Below are positions 1 through 7,861 of a stretch of DNA of 64,000 bases, piece after piece. The translations under genes were made by a program, and so were the position numbers. This stretch comes from Planctomycetota bacterium. Its GTDB lineage: Bacteria; Planctomycetota; PUPC01; JACPCR01. The stretch lies in assembly GCA_027625095.1 (NCBI GenBank), contig JAQBXN010000004.1, positions 86,785 through 150,784 on the forward strand, written 5' to 3'. How positions within the stretch are numbered: position 1 is the stretch's first letter; every line of letters starts with the position of its first letter. The notes under the pieces are model-generated. The model saw nothing but the letters and a program-made list of their open reading frames with translations, was not told the origin of the DNA and did not search any database.

Positions 1-2
1 AC

Positions 3-614
3 AAAGAGGGCATGCTCGAACGCACGGCCAGAGAAATCGCGGCCAACAAGGTCATTGGCTGGTTTCAGGGCCGGATGGAGTTCGGGCCTCGCGCCCTCGG
101 CGGCCGCAGTATCCTGGCCAACCCGATGAATCCTGAAATGAAGGACATCATCAATGCCAAAATCAAATTCAGAGAAAAATTCCGACCCTTCGCCCCGAGT
201 GTCCTGAAAGAGCGCGCCAACGAATACTTCGACCTCGGCGACGTGGACAGCCCTTACATGCTGCTCATCCCGGACGTCAAGAAGGACAAGCGCGCCGTCA
301 TCCCCGCGGTTACCCACCAAGACGGTACCGGCCGCGTCCAGACTGTGACTAAAGAGGCGAACGGCATCTACTACGACCTCATATCCATGGTCGATAAAAT
401 CACCGGATGCCCGGTCGTCCTTAACACCTCATTCAACGTCCGCGGCGAGCCAATCGTCTGCACCCCGGAAGATGCCTATAACTGTTTCATGAAGACCGGT
501 ATCGATATCCTTGTCATGGGCAACTACGTAATCGAGACCAAAGATGAAGCAACGCTGACAGAGGATGTGAGAGCGGCTGATTACGAAATGATGGAAATGA
601 TGTCGTCCGAGTAG
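3..614 (+). CDS. Carbamoyltransferase, C-terminal part (5' truncated by window edge)
   Basis: This is the C-terminal domain of a NodU/CmcH/TobZ-type O-carbamoyltransferase, which transfers a carbamoyl group from carbamoyl phosphate to a hydroxyl of a sugar or natural product. The frame is open to the left edge, so the Kae1-like N-terminal catalytic half lies outside the window. The first visible Met is at position 12 and is probably internal. Visible signatures are the run IGWFQGRMEFGPRALGGRSI, then NAKIKFREKFRPFAPSV, and later VVLNTSFNVRGEPIV; all are typical of the Carbam_trans_C domain. The gene is convergent with the MFS gene that follows, and a heptamer repeat lies between them. Domain identity is confident; the substrate cannot be told. 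Confidence 0.9.
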   Translation, partial: KEGMLERTAREIAANKVIGWFQGRMEFGPRALGGRSILANPMNPEMKDIINAKIKFREKFRPFAPSVLKERANEYFDLGDVDSPYMLLIPDVKKDKRAVIPAVTHQDGTGRVQTVTKEANGIYYDLISMVDKITGCPVVLNTSFNVRGEPIVCTPEDAYNCFMKTGIDILVMGNYVIETKDEATLTEDVRAADYEMMEMMSSE

Positions 615-687
615 CTGCATGACGCAGGCCGCGCCGAACTTTTCACCGACCTTGATTGGCCTGCCGCCGAGCTCCTGGATGAAGCAC

Positions 688-743
688 AGGATTCAGGATT
701 CAGGATTCAGGATTCAGGATTCAGGATTCAGGATTCAGGATTC
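688..743. repeat. Tandem heptamer array, 8 x AGGATTC
   Basis: Eight perfect head-to-tail copies of the 7-bp unit AGGATTC fill this stretch between two convergent genes. The array ends two bases before the stop codon of the MFS gene on the minus strand. It was read directly from the sequence. Perfect copies suggest recent slippage expansion. Confidence 0.95.
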
Positions 744-744
744 A

Positions 745-2049
745 CTAAACATGTTCCTCCCGCTCCTCTTCGGCCGGCCCCTCCGCTTTATGCACATCCT
801 CCAACGAGCCAATCTTCAGTAACTTCGGCGACAACACCGCTGTCGCGATTACCACGACAATCGTCCCAACCCCGCCAACAACAACCGCGGTGACGGGCCC
901 CCACCATTCGGCCGTCTCGCCTGATTCAAATCCACCAATCTGATTCGATGAACTGATGAACACGCTGTTTACCGCGGACACCCGGCCGCGCATCGCGTCC
1001 GGCGTAAGCAACTGAATCAGAGTGTGTCTGACGACCACGCTGATGTTGTCGAGCGCTCCGGTCAGGAACAACATCACGAGCGATAGCGTAAAGGATTGTG
1101 AAACACCAAAAACGATCGTCGCCAACCCAAATCCGGCAACTGCCCACAGCATGGCCACGCCGGCCTTCCGAAACGGCGGCAGGTGTGCGATACCAATCGC
1201 CATGGCAAACGCGCCCACAGCCGGTGCCGCCCTCAAAATACCGAACCCGGTTTCGCCTACATGAAGAATGTCCTTGGCAAAAATCGGCAGCAGATAGGTT
1301 GCGCCGCCGAGCAGCACTGCAAAAAGATCGAGCGAGATGATCGTGAACAGCACCTTTTTATTCCAAACAAACCGACACCCCGCGAGTAGCGTCGATATCG
1401 TGACGGGCTCCTTCTTACGTTCGGACCGCTTTGGGTTGAGTGTCAGAACACTGATGGCAAAGAAAGTCGAGCCTACTGCCGCGAGGACATAGGCAACCTG
1501 AATGCTGTAGATCAAAACCAGCCCACCAAGCGCAGGCCCAATCACCCCGGCAAATTGCCAGGTACTGCTGCTCCAGGTCGCCGCGTTAGGGAAGACCTCG
1601 GCAGGCACGAGTTGCGGCAATAACGAAGCCTGCGCCGGACGCCCAATTGTGCCGCAAATGCTTGCAAGCAACAGCAGTCCGTACATCCAATTAACGGGAG
1701 CTTCGTAGTAAGAAAGAGCCGCAAGGCCCAGCGAACAGATCGCGGCCAGAAGCCGACTGATACAGACCAGCTTGCGGCGGTCAAACATATCCGCCATCTG
1801 CCCGGCAGGAAGGGCCAGCAGAATCACCGGCAACGCCTGAATTCCGCCGGTAAATCCAAGAGCACGCGCACTGTCGGTGCGTTCATAGATCTCCCAGGCG
1901 ATTGCCACGCTCTGGATCTGCATCGCTATCTGCGAGGTTACCCAGGCAAAAATGTATCGTCGGAATCCGGCGATGCGGAAAGCCGAGTAAGGATCGTGCT
2001 TCAAGGAATGGTTGATGGTTGATGGTTGATGGTTGATGGCCCCGCTCAC
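745..2049 (-). CDS. MFS transporter (MFS_3 / EntS-like exporter)
   Basis: This is a major facilitator superfamily protein of 434 residues as drawn, with about 12 hydrophobic segments in the inner membrane. The N-terminal pattern DPYSAFRIAGFRRYIFAWV followed by AMQIQSVAIAWEIYE resembles the EntS/MFS_3 group of exporters. A motif A-like loop, GQMADMFDRRK, lies at about residues 83-93. The drawn N-terminus (AINHQPSTINH) is encoded by an ATGGTTG heptamer array. The true start may therefore be the TTG codon at 2004-2002, which gives MKHDPYSAF and excludes the repeat. Substrate unknown. It is convergent with the carbamoyltransferase and divergent from the symporter operon. Confidence 0.88.
   Translation of the reverse strand: MSGAINHQPSTINHSLKHDPYSAFRIAGFRRYIFAWVTSQIAMQIQSVAIAWEIYERTDSARALGFTGGIQALPVILLALPAGQMADMFDRRKLVCISRLLAAICSLGLAALSYYEAPVNWMYGLLLLASICGTIGRPAQASLLPQLVPAEVFPNAATWSSSTWQFAGVIGPALGGLVLIYSIQVAYVLAAVGSTFFAISVLTLNPKRSERKKEPVTISTLLAGCRFVWNKKVLFTIISLDLFAVLLGGATYLLPIFAKDILHVGETGFGILRAAPAVGAFAMAIGIAHLPPFRKAGVAMLWAVAGFGLATIVFGVSQSFTLSLVMLFLTGALDNISVVVRHTLIQLLTPDAMRGRVSAVNSVFISSSNQIGGFESGETAEWWGPVTAVVVGGVGTIVVVIATAVLSPKLLKIGSLEDVHKAEGPAEEEREEHV
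2008..2039. repeat. Tandem heptamer array, about 4.5 x ATGGTTG
   Basis: Four full copies and a partial one of ATGGTTG lie at the 5' end of the MFS reading frame. The array is the reverse complement of the AACCATN array at 2086-2113, so the two can form an inverted repeat around the divergent promoter region. Confidence 0.93.
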
Positions 2050-2085
2050 TCAAACTAACCTGAGCCATCGACTATCTCTTACATG

Positions 2086-2113
2086 AACCATCAACCATTA
2101 ACCATCAACCATG
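2086..2113. repeat. Heptamer array, 4 x AACCATN, overlapping a start codon
   Basis: Four units (AACCATC, AACCATT, AACCATC, AACCATG) run directly into the ATG at 2111 of the small membrane protein. It pairs with the inverted array at 2008-2039. The array occupies the place where a ribosome-binding site would be expected. Confidence 0.9.
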
Positions 2114-2386
2114 AAATGTAATCTTGCGCTCTTCCTCACGTGCACATTCATCCTGGCCATGGTCATGGGCCCGGGGCCTGGACTCCTGCTAATCAATCCT
2201 GATATTTCCCAACCGAATCCGGAGCTCACGATTGGCGGATTCCCAAAGCTCTACGCATGGGGCATTTTCTGGTACGTGATTCAGATCGCCGTGGTAGTCA
2301 CCGCCTACTTCCTGGTCTGGAAGGATGATGAACCGGAAACGGAAGTTGAGATCGGCCCGTCAGCAAGGGAGACGGATCATGATTGA
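2111..2386 (+). CDS. Small two-TM membrane protein paired with symporter (DUF3311-like)
   Basis: This is a 91-residue protein with two hydrophobic segments, at roughly residues 5-27 and 48-68, and a short acidic tail. The size, the pattern GGFPKLYAWGIFWYVIQI, and its place just before a sodium/solute symporter fit the small DUF3311/YhdT-type partners often encoded ahead of SSS transporters. It probably assists or assembles with the symporter in the inner membrane. Its end overlaps the symporter start by 8 bp, so translation is likely coupled. No Shine-Dalgarno is visible because the upstream sequence is a heptamer array. The family call is by pattern only. Confidence 0.7.
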   Translation: MKCNLALFLTCTFILAMVMGPGPGLLLINPDISQPNPELTIGGFPKLYAWGIFWYVIQIAVVVTAYFLVWKDDEPETEVEIGPSARETDHD

Positions 2387-4055
2387 TGGTGACATTGCAC
2401 AAGCCTCCAACGACCTTGGCTCGATGCCGTACGTCATCCTCGGGATGTATCTGCTGATGCTGCTGGTGTTCGGCTTGCTGGGATACCTCAAGAGCACGAA
2501 CAGTGAAGAGGATTACTACCTCGCCGGCCGCGACCAGGGATGGGTGGTTTCAGCCCTTACGATCATGGCGACGTTCTTCAGCTCCTTCGCACTGCTTGGT
2601 GCACCCGGAACGGTCTACAAGGAAGGGGTCATCTTTGCACTCTTCAGCCTGAATGTGCCGATGGCCGGCGCCGCGGTGTATTTCCTTGGCTCTCGCATCC
2701 GCAAAATCGGGAGGGCCAAAGGGTACGTCACCCCTGCGGACATGATTGCAGACTACTACGACAGCCCCGTAGGACTCCGTCTCCTGGTCGCACTGATTGG
2801 ATGCCTCTATGCCATCCCATACGTGGTCATGCAGATTAAAGCTGGGGGACTCCTGGCCGATGAAATGTTCCCGGGCGCACATTCGTTCGAATGGGGATGC
2901 GTCATCCTCGCCCTGATAACAATGCTCTACATCATGATCGGCGGGATGCGAAGTGTGGCATGGACGGACGTCTTGCAGGGCCTGCTGCTCATGTGTGGCA
3001 TGCTCGTCGCCGGCTTCGCCACCGTCGCCGCGTTGGGCGGTCTGGGCAGTTTCCTGGATTCGATCGCCAGGTTGCCCGCCAAATCGCTTTCAGCTCCCGG
3101 TACCAGCGGAAGCTGGACGGCTGGGTTTCTGTTCAGCATCTGCATGTTTGCCTCGCTTGGGTCGATGGTTCAGCCGGCACAGTGGATGCGCTTCTATTCG
3201 GCACGCTCATCGAAAACTCTGAAGCGCAGTTCGCTCATCTTTGCCGTCTGTCTTACCTCTTGCTTCCTCTTCGGAATCATGCTTGTCGGTCTTGGTGGAC
3301 AAGTGCTCTACCCTCTCGTCGATTCAACCGGACAGTACTTCACCAACGAAGCAGGCATAATGGTGCCGAACCCGGAGGTGGGCGACAATGTTCGAGACTA
3401 CGACAAGATCCTCGTGGTCATCTTGAAGAACCACCTGCCTCGATTGCTCCCCACCATCGGCACCCTGGTCGCCACCATCATCCTGGTCGCCATCATGGCC
3501 GCTGCCATGAGCACGGCGGATAGCAACCTCCACGCAATGAGCGCGGTTGTCACTCGCGATGTGTACGATCGTTTTATTCGCCCCGAAGCATCCGACAAAG
3601 AACGTACCTGGATCGGCCGCGCGGTCATTGCTGGAGGTACCATAATCAGCGTCGGCCTTGTCCTGTTGAGTAAATCAGTCGAAGATTCAGCAAGAAATGG
3701 AGAATCCACAGACCCGCTTGCGATGATCGTGAACCTGATGATCCTCGCTATCGCCTTCTCAAGTCAGTTACTCCCCGTCACCTTTGACATGCTCTTCATA
3801 CGCAAAGGCTCAAGAGCCGGCGCAATCGCCGGCATCCTGGTCGGCCTGGGGCTAGTCGCCATGTTCAGCAAGCTCGTGACTCCCCACCTCGGAGAGGGCT
3901 TACAGGAGACCATCGGCTCGATGGGTAAGCTCCTGGATAAAGGAACCTGGGGACTGATCGGCAATACGCTCGTGTTTGCAGTGGTGACCCAATTCACCAA
4001 GCCTGTTGCGCAGGAAACGAAGCATGAATTGGAACAGATTCTAGAGAGCCGCTAG
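2379..4055 (+). CDS. Sodium:solute symporter (SSS family)
   Basis: This is a secondary transporter of about 558 residues with around 13 membrane segments. It should import a solute, perhaps a sugar or carboxylate, with sodium. The N-terminal pattern NSEEDYYLAGRDQGWVVSA followed by ATFFSSFALLGAPG is characteristic of SSS proteins, as is the MSTADSNLHAMSAVV segment near residue 380. The ATG at 2379 is chosen over longer frames because AGGGAG lies just upstream and because it overlaps the end of the small membrane protein by 8 bp. The substrate cannot be assigned; neighbours (sulfatase, glycosyltransferase) hint at carbohydrate-related compounds. Confidence 0.92.
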   Translation: MIDGDIAQASNDLGSMPYVILGMYLLMLLVFGLLGYLKSTNSEEDYYLAGRDQGWVVSALTIMATFFSSFALLGAPGTVYKEGVIFALFSLNVPMAGAAVYFLGSRIRKIGRAKGYVTPADMIADYYDSPVGLRLLVALIGCLYAIPYVVMQIKAGGLLADEMFPGAHSFEWGCVILALITMLYIMIGGMRSVAWTDVLQGLLLMCGMLVAGFATVAALGGLGSFLDSIARLPAKSLSAPGTSGSWTAGFLFSICMFASLGSMVQPAQWMRFYSARSSKTLKRSSLIFAVCLTSCFLFGIMLVGLGGQVLYPLVDSTGQYFTNEAGIMVPNPEVGDNVRDYDKILVVILKNHLPRLLPTIGTLVATIILVAIMAAAMSTADSNLHAMSAVVTRDVYDRFIRPEASDKERTWIGRAVIAGGTIISVGLVLLSKSVEDSARNGESTDPLAMIVNLMILAIAFSSQLLPVTFDMLFIRKGSRAGAIAGILVGLGLVAMFSKLVTPHLGEGLQETIGSMGKLLDKGTWGLIGNTLVFAVVTQFTKPVAQETKHELEQILESR

Positions 4056-4198
4056 CTCCCCAGCAGCCGCTGGGAACTCCGGCGTCTTGCCGGTCAAGTG
4101 GCATCCAGTCGCCCCCAAAGCCAGTGAGACGCTGGCGAATCCAGGGAACTCAAGACCTGCATACCCCTGTCACTACTCCAGACTTCCAACTGCTTTTA

Positions 4199-4230
4199 CT
4201 CCAACATTCCAACACTCCATCATTCCACTC
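4199..4230. repeat. Degenerate octamer array near sulfatase stop
   Basis: Four imperfect 8-bp units (CTCCAACA, TTCCAACA, CTCCATCA, TTCCACTC) lie across the 3' end of the sulfatase gene. The sulfatase stop codon (minus strand, 4222-4220) falls inside the third unit. Similar CT/CCA-rich sequence continues on both sides. Confidence 0.7.
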
Positions 4231-5695
4231 CCTCCAAACCCATCCGTTCATACTGCTCACTTGGCGCGTCGTTCTCTTTCATTAGTCGCACCATCTCGCG
4301 GCACAGTCTCGCCTCGACCTCTTCATCCTGAATCGGATTCTCCTGGCCCGGATCGTTTTCCAGATCAAATAGCAGCGTTCCGAATGGCTTCGGATTGCGC
4401 CCGGCCTTTGATGCCGTGCGCACGGTCGGACAATTCTTGGTGAATTCGAACGGCTCGGCCAGCTCAGCCCCTTTGAATTCTTCCGGCTTGAAATGGCCGC
4501 GCATGTGGGTTGGCATCAAGGTGTAGTTGTAGAGCGGTTGGTTGTCGTCGTTGGTAGGGGAGCGCATGTAAACGTAGCGACCGTCGGTGATGTTAATGTG
4601 TCCGCCGAACATGCCGAAGAGGGCCGCGTCACGGGTGTGCGCGTTGGATGCGACCGCGTCCCGGAGCGGGATTCCGTGCATGAATTCAGGACGCTCGACA
4701 CCAAAGTATTCGAGAAGAGTGGCAGGGATGTCGATGGTTTGAACGAGTGAATCGCAGCGTTCACCCTTTCGGCCACAGCGCGGATCCCAGATGAAGAAAG
4801 GGGTGTGGGCGACCTCGTTGTAGAAAGGCTGAACACACTTGGCCCAGTGGTCGTGTTCGCCGAGCAGGAAGCCATGATCGGTATTGACGATCAGGAGCGT
4901 ATCGTCCCACAAGTTTTTCTCGTCCATCATGTCGAGCACTTTGCCGAGCTGTTCGTCACACATGCTGAGCAGCGCCGCATATTCGTATCGCATGTGCTGC
5001 ACCTGTTCCGGCGTTTCGGTCACCTGCCCATACTTCGGCCAATCGAAGTGGGGGCCGTCGTATTCGTGCGGATAAAGATCCTTGTGCTTCTGCAGGGTGT
5101 AAAACGGCTCGTGCGGATCGAAAGTCTCAATCTGCAGGAACCAGTTGTCGAAATCCGAGTTTTCGTTGATGAATTTCAGGCCCTGCTTGAAGGTGCGAAC
5201 CTGCGGGAGGTTTTCTTCCTTGTAGAGCATCCTCCGGCGATTCACCCAATCCTGCCGTCCCCAGTGTCCGCCACGGGTAGGTACTAAAGTCTCTGGAATA
5301 TCCACGTCGCCCAGGTAGCCGATCCAGGAATCGCCCTCCTGCCCGCGCGAAGTCTCGAACGACGAATAACGCTGGTGATACGTGGCCCCGCCGTCTTCCC
5401 AGTAATGGTAATGATCGGTCACGAAGTGCGCGTAGATATCGTTCTGCTTGAGTATCTGCGGTGCGCTGTCATCAAATGGCTCAAGCGGGCCCCAGCTTCG
5501 GTGCAGAAAATTGTAGCGTCCGGTATGCAACTCACGCCGTGCCGGCATGCAAGGCATGCTCCCCACATAGCAGTTTTCAAACGTCACCGTTCGTTCGGCA
5601 AGTCGTGCGAAGTTTGGGGCATGAGTCCAGTCAGAGCCATAGGGCGGAAGCATGCGGCGATTGAGCGAATCAAACATGACCATGATGGCTTTCAC
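4220..5695 (-). CDS. Sulfatase (formylglycine-dependent, arylsulfatase A family)
   Basis: This hydrolyses a sulfate ester, probably from a sulfated polysaccharide or its oligosaccharides. It is 491 residues, close to the family norm. The activation motif CxPxR is present as C49-M-P-A-R53, followed by RELHTGR, so Cys49 should be converted to formylglycine by a separate maturase. Asp9 in the first strand and NTDHGFLLGEHDHW in the second half match metal and sulfate ligands of the family. No clear signal peptide is seen, which suggests a cytoplasmic enzyme acting on imported oligosaccharides. It lies downstream of the GT2 gene on the same strand. Confidence 0.93.
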   Translation of the reverse strand: MKAIMVMFDSLNRRMLPPYGSDWTHAPNFARLAERTVTFENCYVGSMPCMPARRELHTGRYNFLHRSWGPLEPFDDSAPQILKQNDIYAHFVTDHYHYWEDGGATYHQRYSSFETSRGQEGDSWIGYLGDVDIPETLVPTRGGHWGRQDWVNRRRMLYKEENLPQVRTFKQGLKFINENSDFDNWFLQIETFDPHEPFYTLQKHKDLYPHEYDGPHFDWPKYGQVTETPEQVQHMRYEYAALLSMCDEQLGKVLDMMDEKNLWDDTLLIVNTDHGFLLGEHDHWAKCVQPFYNEVAHTPFFIWDPRCGRKGERCDSLVQTIDIPATLLEYFGVERPEFMHGIPLRDAVASNAHTRDAALFGMFGGHINITDGRYVYMRSPTNDDNQPLYNYTLMPTHMRGHFKPEEFKGAELAEPFEFTKNCPTVRTASKAGRNPKPFGTLLFDLENDPGQENPIQDEEVEARLCREMVRLMKENDAPSEQYERMGLEGVE

Positions 5696-5730
5696 AGGTC
5701 TCTCCTCCTTGGTGTCAGATGTCTTAATGA

Positions 5731-5824
5731 GTAATGAGTAAGTGTGAGCCAGATGGCCCGAAGCTTGTCGTTAGGACGGTTGGGAAGGGGCTCAGTCATG
5801 ATCCGAGTCAGACTTACTCATTAC
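5731..5824. repeat. 13-bp inverted repeat, GTAATGAGTAAGT / ACTTACTCATTAC
   Basis: A perfect 13-bp arm at 5731-5743 has its reverse complement at 5812-5824, with 68 bp between them. The left arm belongs to a short TAATGAG heptamer run. The right arm lies inside the 3' end of the glycosyltransferase gene. Confidence 0.85.
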
Positions 5825-6562
5825 TTTGTCACGCCCCTCCTCCGGCCGATCGTACCACAAACTGCAGCCCTCGCGCGATTTGAGTCGCCAGGGCATCACG
5901 AAAAAAAGCAGTATCTGCCCCAGCAAGCGTCTCGTGGAATACCAATCGACCTTTCGGGTTGAGGTGACGACGGGCTCGTCAAGAATCTTCATTTTGAGCT
6001 TTCGCTTCTTCCCCCAGCGTTTGAGAGCGATGGAGAGATGCACCTCTTCAGAGGCATAGAATTCCTCGTTGAAGCCGCCGATGTCAACAAAACCTTCCTT
6101 GAGGCAGAAGACGTACGAGCCCGCCGCCCACTTGAAGGTCTTTGAGAGAAACGTCCAGAGAGCAAGAAATCTTCGCAGTAGCCAGCCGCACTCTTTATCA
6201 AATGTGGCCAGAGTTCCGCCTCCGCAATAATTGCCTGTCTCAAGGGTGTCCAAAGTAGTCTTTAGCAGCGAGCCGGTGATGAGAGTATCTGCGTCGACAA
6301 AAACCAGGAAGCGACCCTCCGCCTGTGCTGCGCCTGCATTGCGTGAGCGGGCGATCTGTTGCATTTCTTCGAATACCACCTTAGCGCCATGCTCGCGTGC
6401 GACCTCCGCGGTCCGGTCGGTTGAATTGTTATCGGTCACGATGAGCTCACCCTTGAGGGAAGAGACAGCTTCCATCGCCTTGTTCACGCTCTGAAGCGTG
6501 GCAGCAATGAAGTGTTGCTCATTGTAGGCCGGGATGATGATCGAATAATCGGGGGGGCTCAT
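5792..6562 (-). CDS. Glycosyltransferase family 2
   Basis: This is a GT-A fold sugar transferase of 256 residues that would use a nucleotide-sugar donor. The N-terminal strand YSIIIPAYNEQHFIAATLQS and the nucleotide-binding TDNNSTDRT are typical of GT2. The metal-binding DxD is D90-A-D92 in VFVDADT. GFNEEFYASEEVHL near residue 165 is the usual acceptor/catalytic segment. There is one hydrophobic segment near residues 130-155 and another near 215-230, which suggests membrane association. The acceptor is unknown. The sulfatase gene follows on the same strand after about 95 bp; the ExbB operon is divergent. Confidence 0.93.
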   Translation of the reverse strand: MSPPDYSIIIPAYNEQHFIAATLQSVNKAMEAVSSLKGELIVTDNNSTDRTAEVAREHGAKVVFEEMQQIARSRNAGAAQAEGRFLVFVDADTLITGSLLKTTLDTLETGNYCGGGTLATFDKECGWLLRRFLALWTFLSKTFKWAAGSYVFCLKEGFVDIGGFNEEFYASEEVHLSIALKRWGKKRKLKMKILDEPVVTSTRKVDWYSTRRLLGQILLFFVMPWRLKSREGCSLWYDRPEEGRDKVMSKSDSDHD

Positions 6563-6725
6563 ACTGACTCAGGGGAAGACTTTCAGAGGGTTGTAGCGCC
6601 TCACCGCTTATGCTTCCAAATCCCTCACCTTCAGGTACTCAAAACTTCTCAACATCATACTATTGTGTAACCGCTTGCGACTGATATAACCGCTCGCCCC
6701 GTATCCAAGCAAGACACCAATCAAC

Positions 6726-7415
6726 ATGCAGCAACTGCTTACCTACTACAATCTCGGCGGTCCGCTTATGCATCCGCTGCTGCTCTGCTCCCTGATTTCA
6801 GTGGCGGTGATTATCGAACGTGCGTTGCGGCTGCGCAGAAGTTCGTTGATTGACCCAGCCGTTGTTGAAGACATCCAGGCTCATATCGAAGAGGGCAAGG
6901 CCGAAATGGCCGTGGCCAAACACCACAACAGCCCTTCGCTTGCCGGACGCATCCTCAGTCGTGCGCTCGAAGAATATCTGAATACTTCAGCCGACATCGA
7001 GACATCGCTGGTGGAATCCGGCGAACGCGGCCTTCAGGTCCTCAACAACAACATGTCTGTCTTGAACCTGATCGCCCGTATCGCGCCCCTTATCGGCCTG
7101 CTCGGAACGGTCATCGGAATGATTCTCGGATTCGAGGCACTCGAAGACGCAGGCGTCGGTAAAGAGGAATTGGCCAGCGCTATCAAAGTCGCCCTCCTCA
7201 CCACAGCCACCGGGCTTATTGTCGCCATTCCGACCATCATCGGCTCTACCTATTTCCGCAGCAAGATCCGGCGCCTTCAGGCTGAGTTCGAAGAAATCTT
7301 CATCGACGTCATCAAGACGGTGAAAGCAACTTCTTCCAAAGCTTCGGCGGAAGAAAAGAACGATGCCGTTGGCCAGGAAAAATCTACAAGCAAGAAAGAG
7401 GATGACGCCGCATGA
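6726..7415 (+). CDS. MotA/TolQ/ExbB proton channel family protein
   Basis: This is an inner-membrane proton-channel subunit of 229 residues that, with the ExbD-like partner, would convert the proton gradient into mechanical work on a third protein. There is one hydrophobic segment near residues 16-32 and two long ones near 113-140 and 155-178. LIGLLGTVIGMILGF is the signature of the ExbB/TolQ family. A charged tail follows. It is the first gene of a tightly coupled operon; its stop overlaps the next start as ATGA. Family membership is certain. Whether it works like ExbB, TolQ or a dedicated motor cannot be read from the sequence. Confidence 0.95.
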   Translation: MQQLLTYYNLGGPLMHPLLLCSLISVAVIIERALRLRRSSLIDPAVVEDIQAHIEEGKAEMAVAKHHNSPSLAGRILSRALEEYLNTSADIETSLVESGERGLQVLNNNMSVLNLIARIAPLIGLLGTVIGMILGFEALEDAGVGKEELASAIKVALLTTATGLIVAIPTIIGSTYFRSKIRRLQAEFEEIFIDVIKTVKATSSKASAEEKNDAVGQEKSTSKKEDDAA

Positions 7416-7861
7416 GACTCCGGCTTGCTGAAACCGAGCAACAGGAAGGCGAAGACATCGATATCACGCCGATGATCGATGTTGTGTTTTTGTTGATCCT
7501 GTTCTTCATGCTGACCTCGACGTTCATTGAAGAATCCAAAGTCTTCAAGATCGTGCTGCCCAAGGCCGACAAGCCGGAGACCATTACTCGTGACAATGTG
7601 GACTCTGTCAGCATCACCGTGGACGGCGAATATTTTTTCCGATCAGGGACGAACGAGGAGCAGTTATCGGATCTTGAAACGTTGCTGAAAAAACTTCGTC
7701 AGCGCCCTTTGGACCAGGCGCAACGCCCTGTGATCATTCGTTGCGACGCCCGTTGTGAATACAGCCAGTTCATGCAGGTAAAGAACGTCCTGAAACTCGC
7801 CGGCATCAATACCATCTACGAGGAAGTCGAGGTCCGAGATGAAAACAAGAACAAACCGTGA
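7412..7861 (+). CDS. ExbD/TolR family protein
   Basis: This is the 149-residue partner of the proton channel, with a single N-terminal membrane segment and a small periplasmic domain. The pattern DIDITPMIDVVFLLILFFML contains Asp23, which corresponds to the essential membrane Asp of ExbD/TolR. The rest (residues about 40-149) fits the periplasmic ExbD fold. It starts in an ATGA overlap with the ExbB-like gene, and its own end is overlapped by 23 bp by the giant third gene. All three are likely made together. Confidence 0.95.
   Translation: MRLRLAETEQQEGEDIDITPMIDVVFLLILFFMLTSTFIEESKVFKIVLPKADKPETITRDNVDSVSITVDGEYFFRSGTNEEQLSDLETLLKKLRQRPLDQAQRPVIIRCDARCEYSQFMQVKNVLKLAGINTIYEEVEVRDENKNKP

Noticed and set aside
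2100..2113. Heptamer arrays as a CRISPR array
   Set aside because: Units are 7 bp without spacers and no cas gene is present.
6663..6690. Possible sigma70-type promoter (TTGTGT, 16 bp, TATAAC) ahead of the ExbB-like gene
   Set aside because: The -35 match is weak and promoter consensus in this phylum is not established, so it is not listed as a feature.
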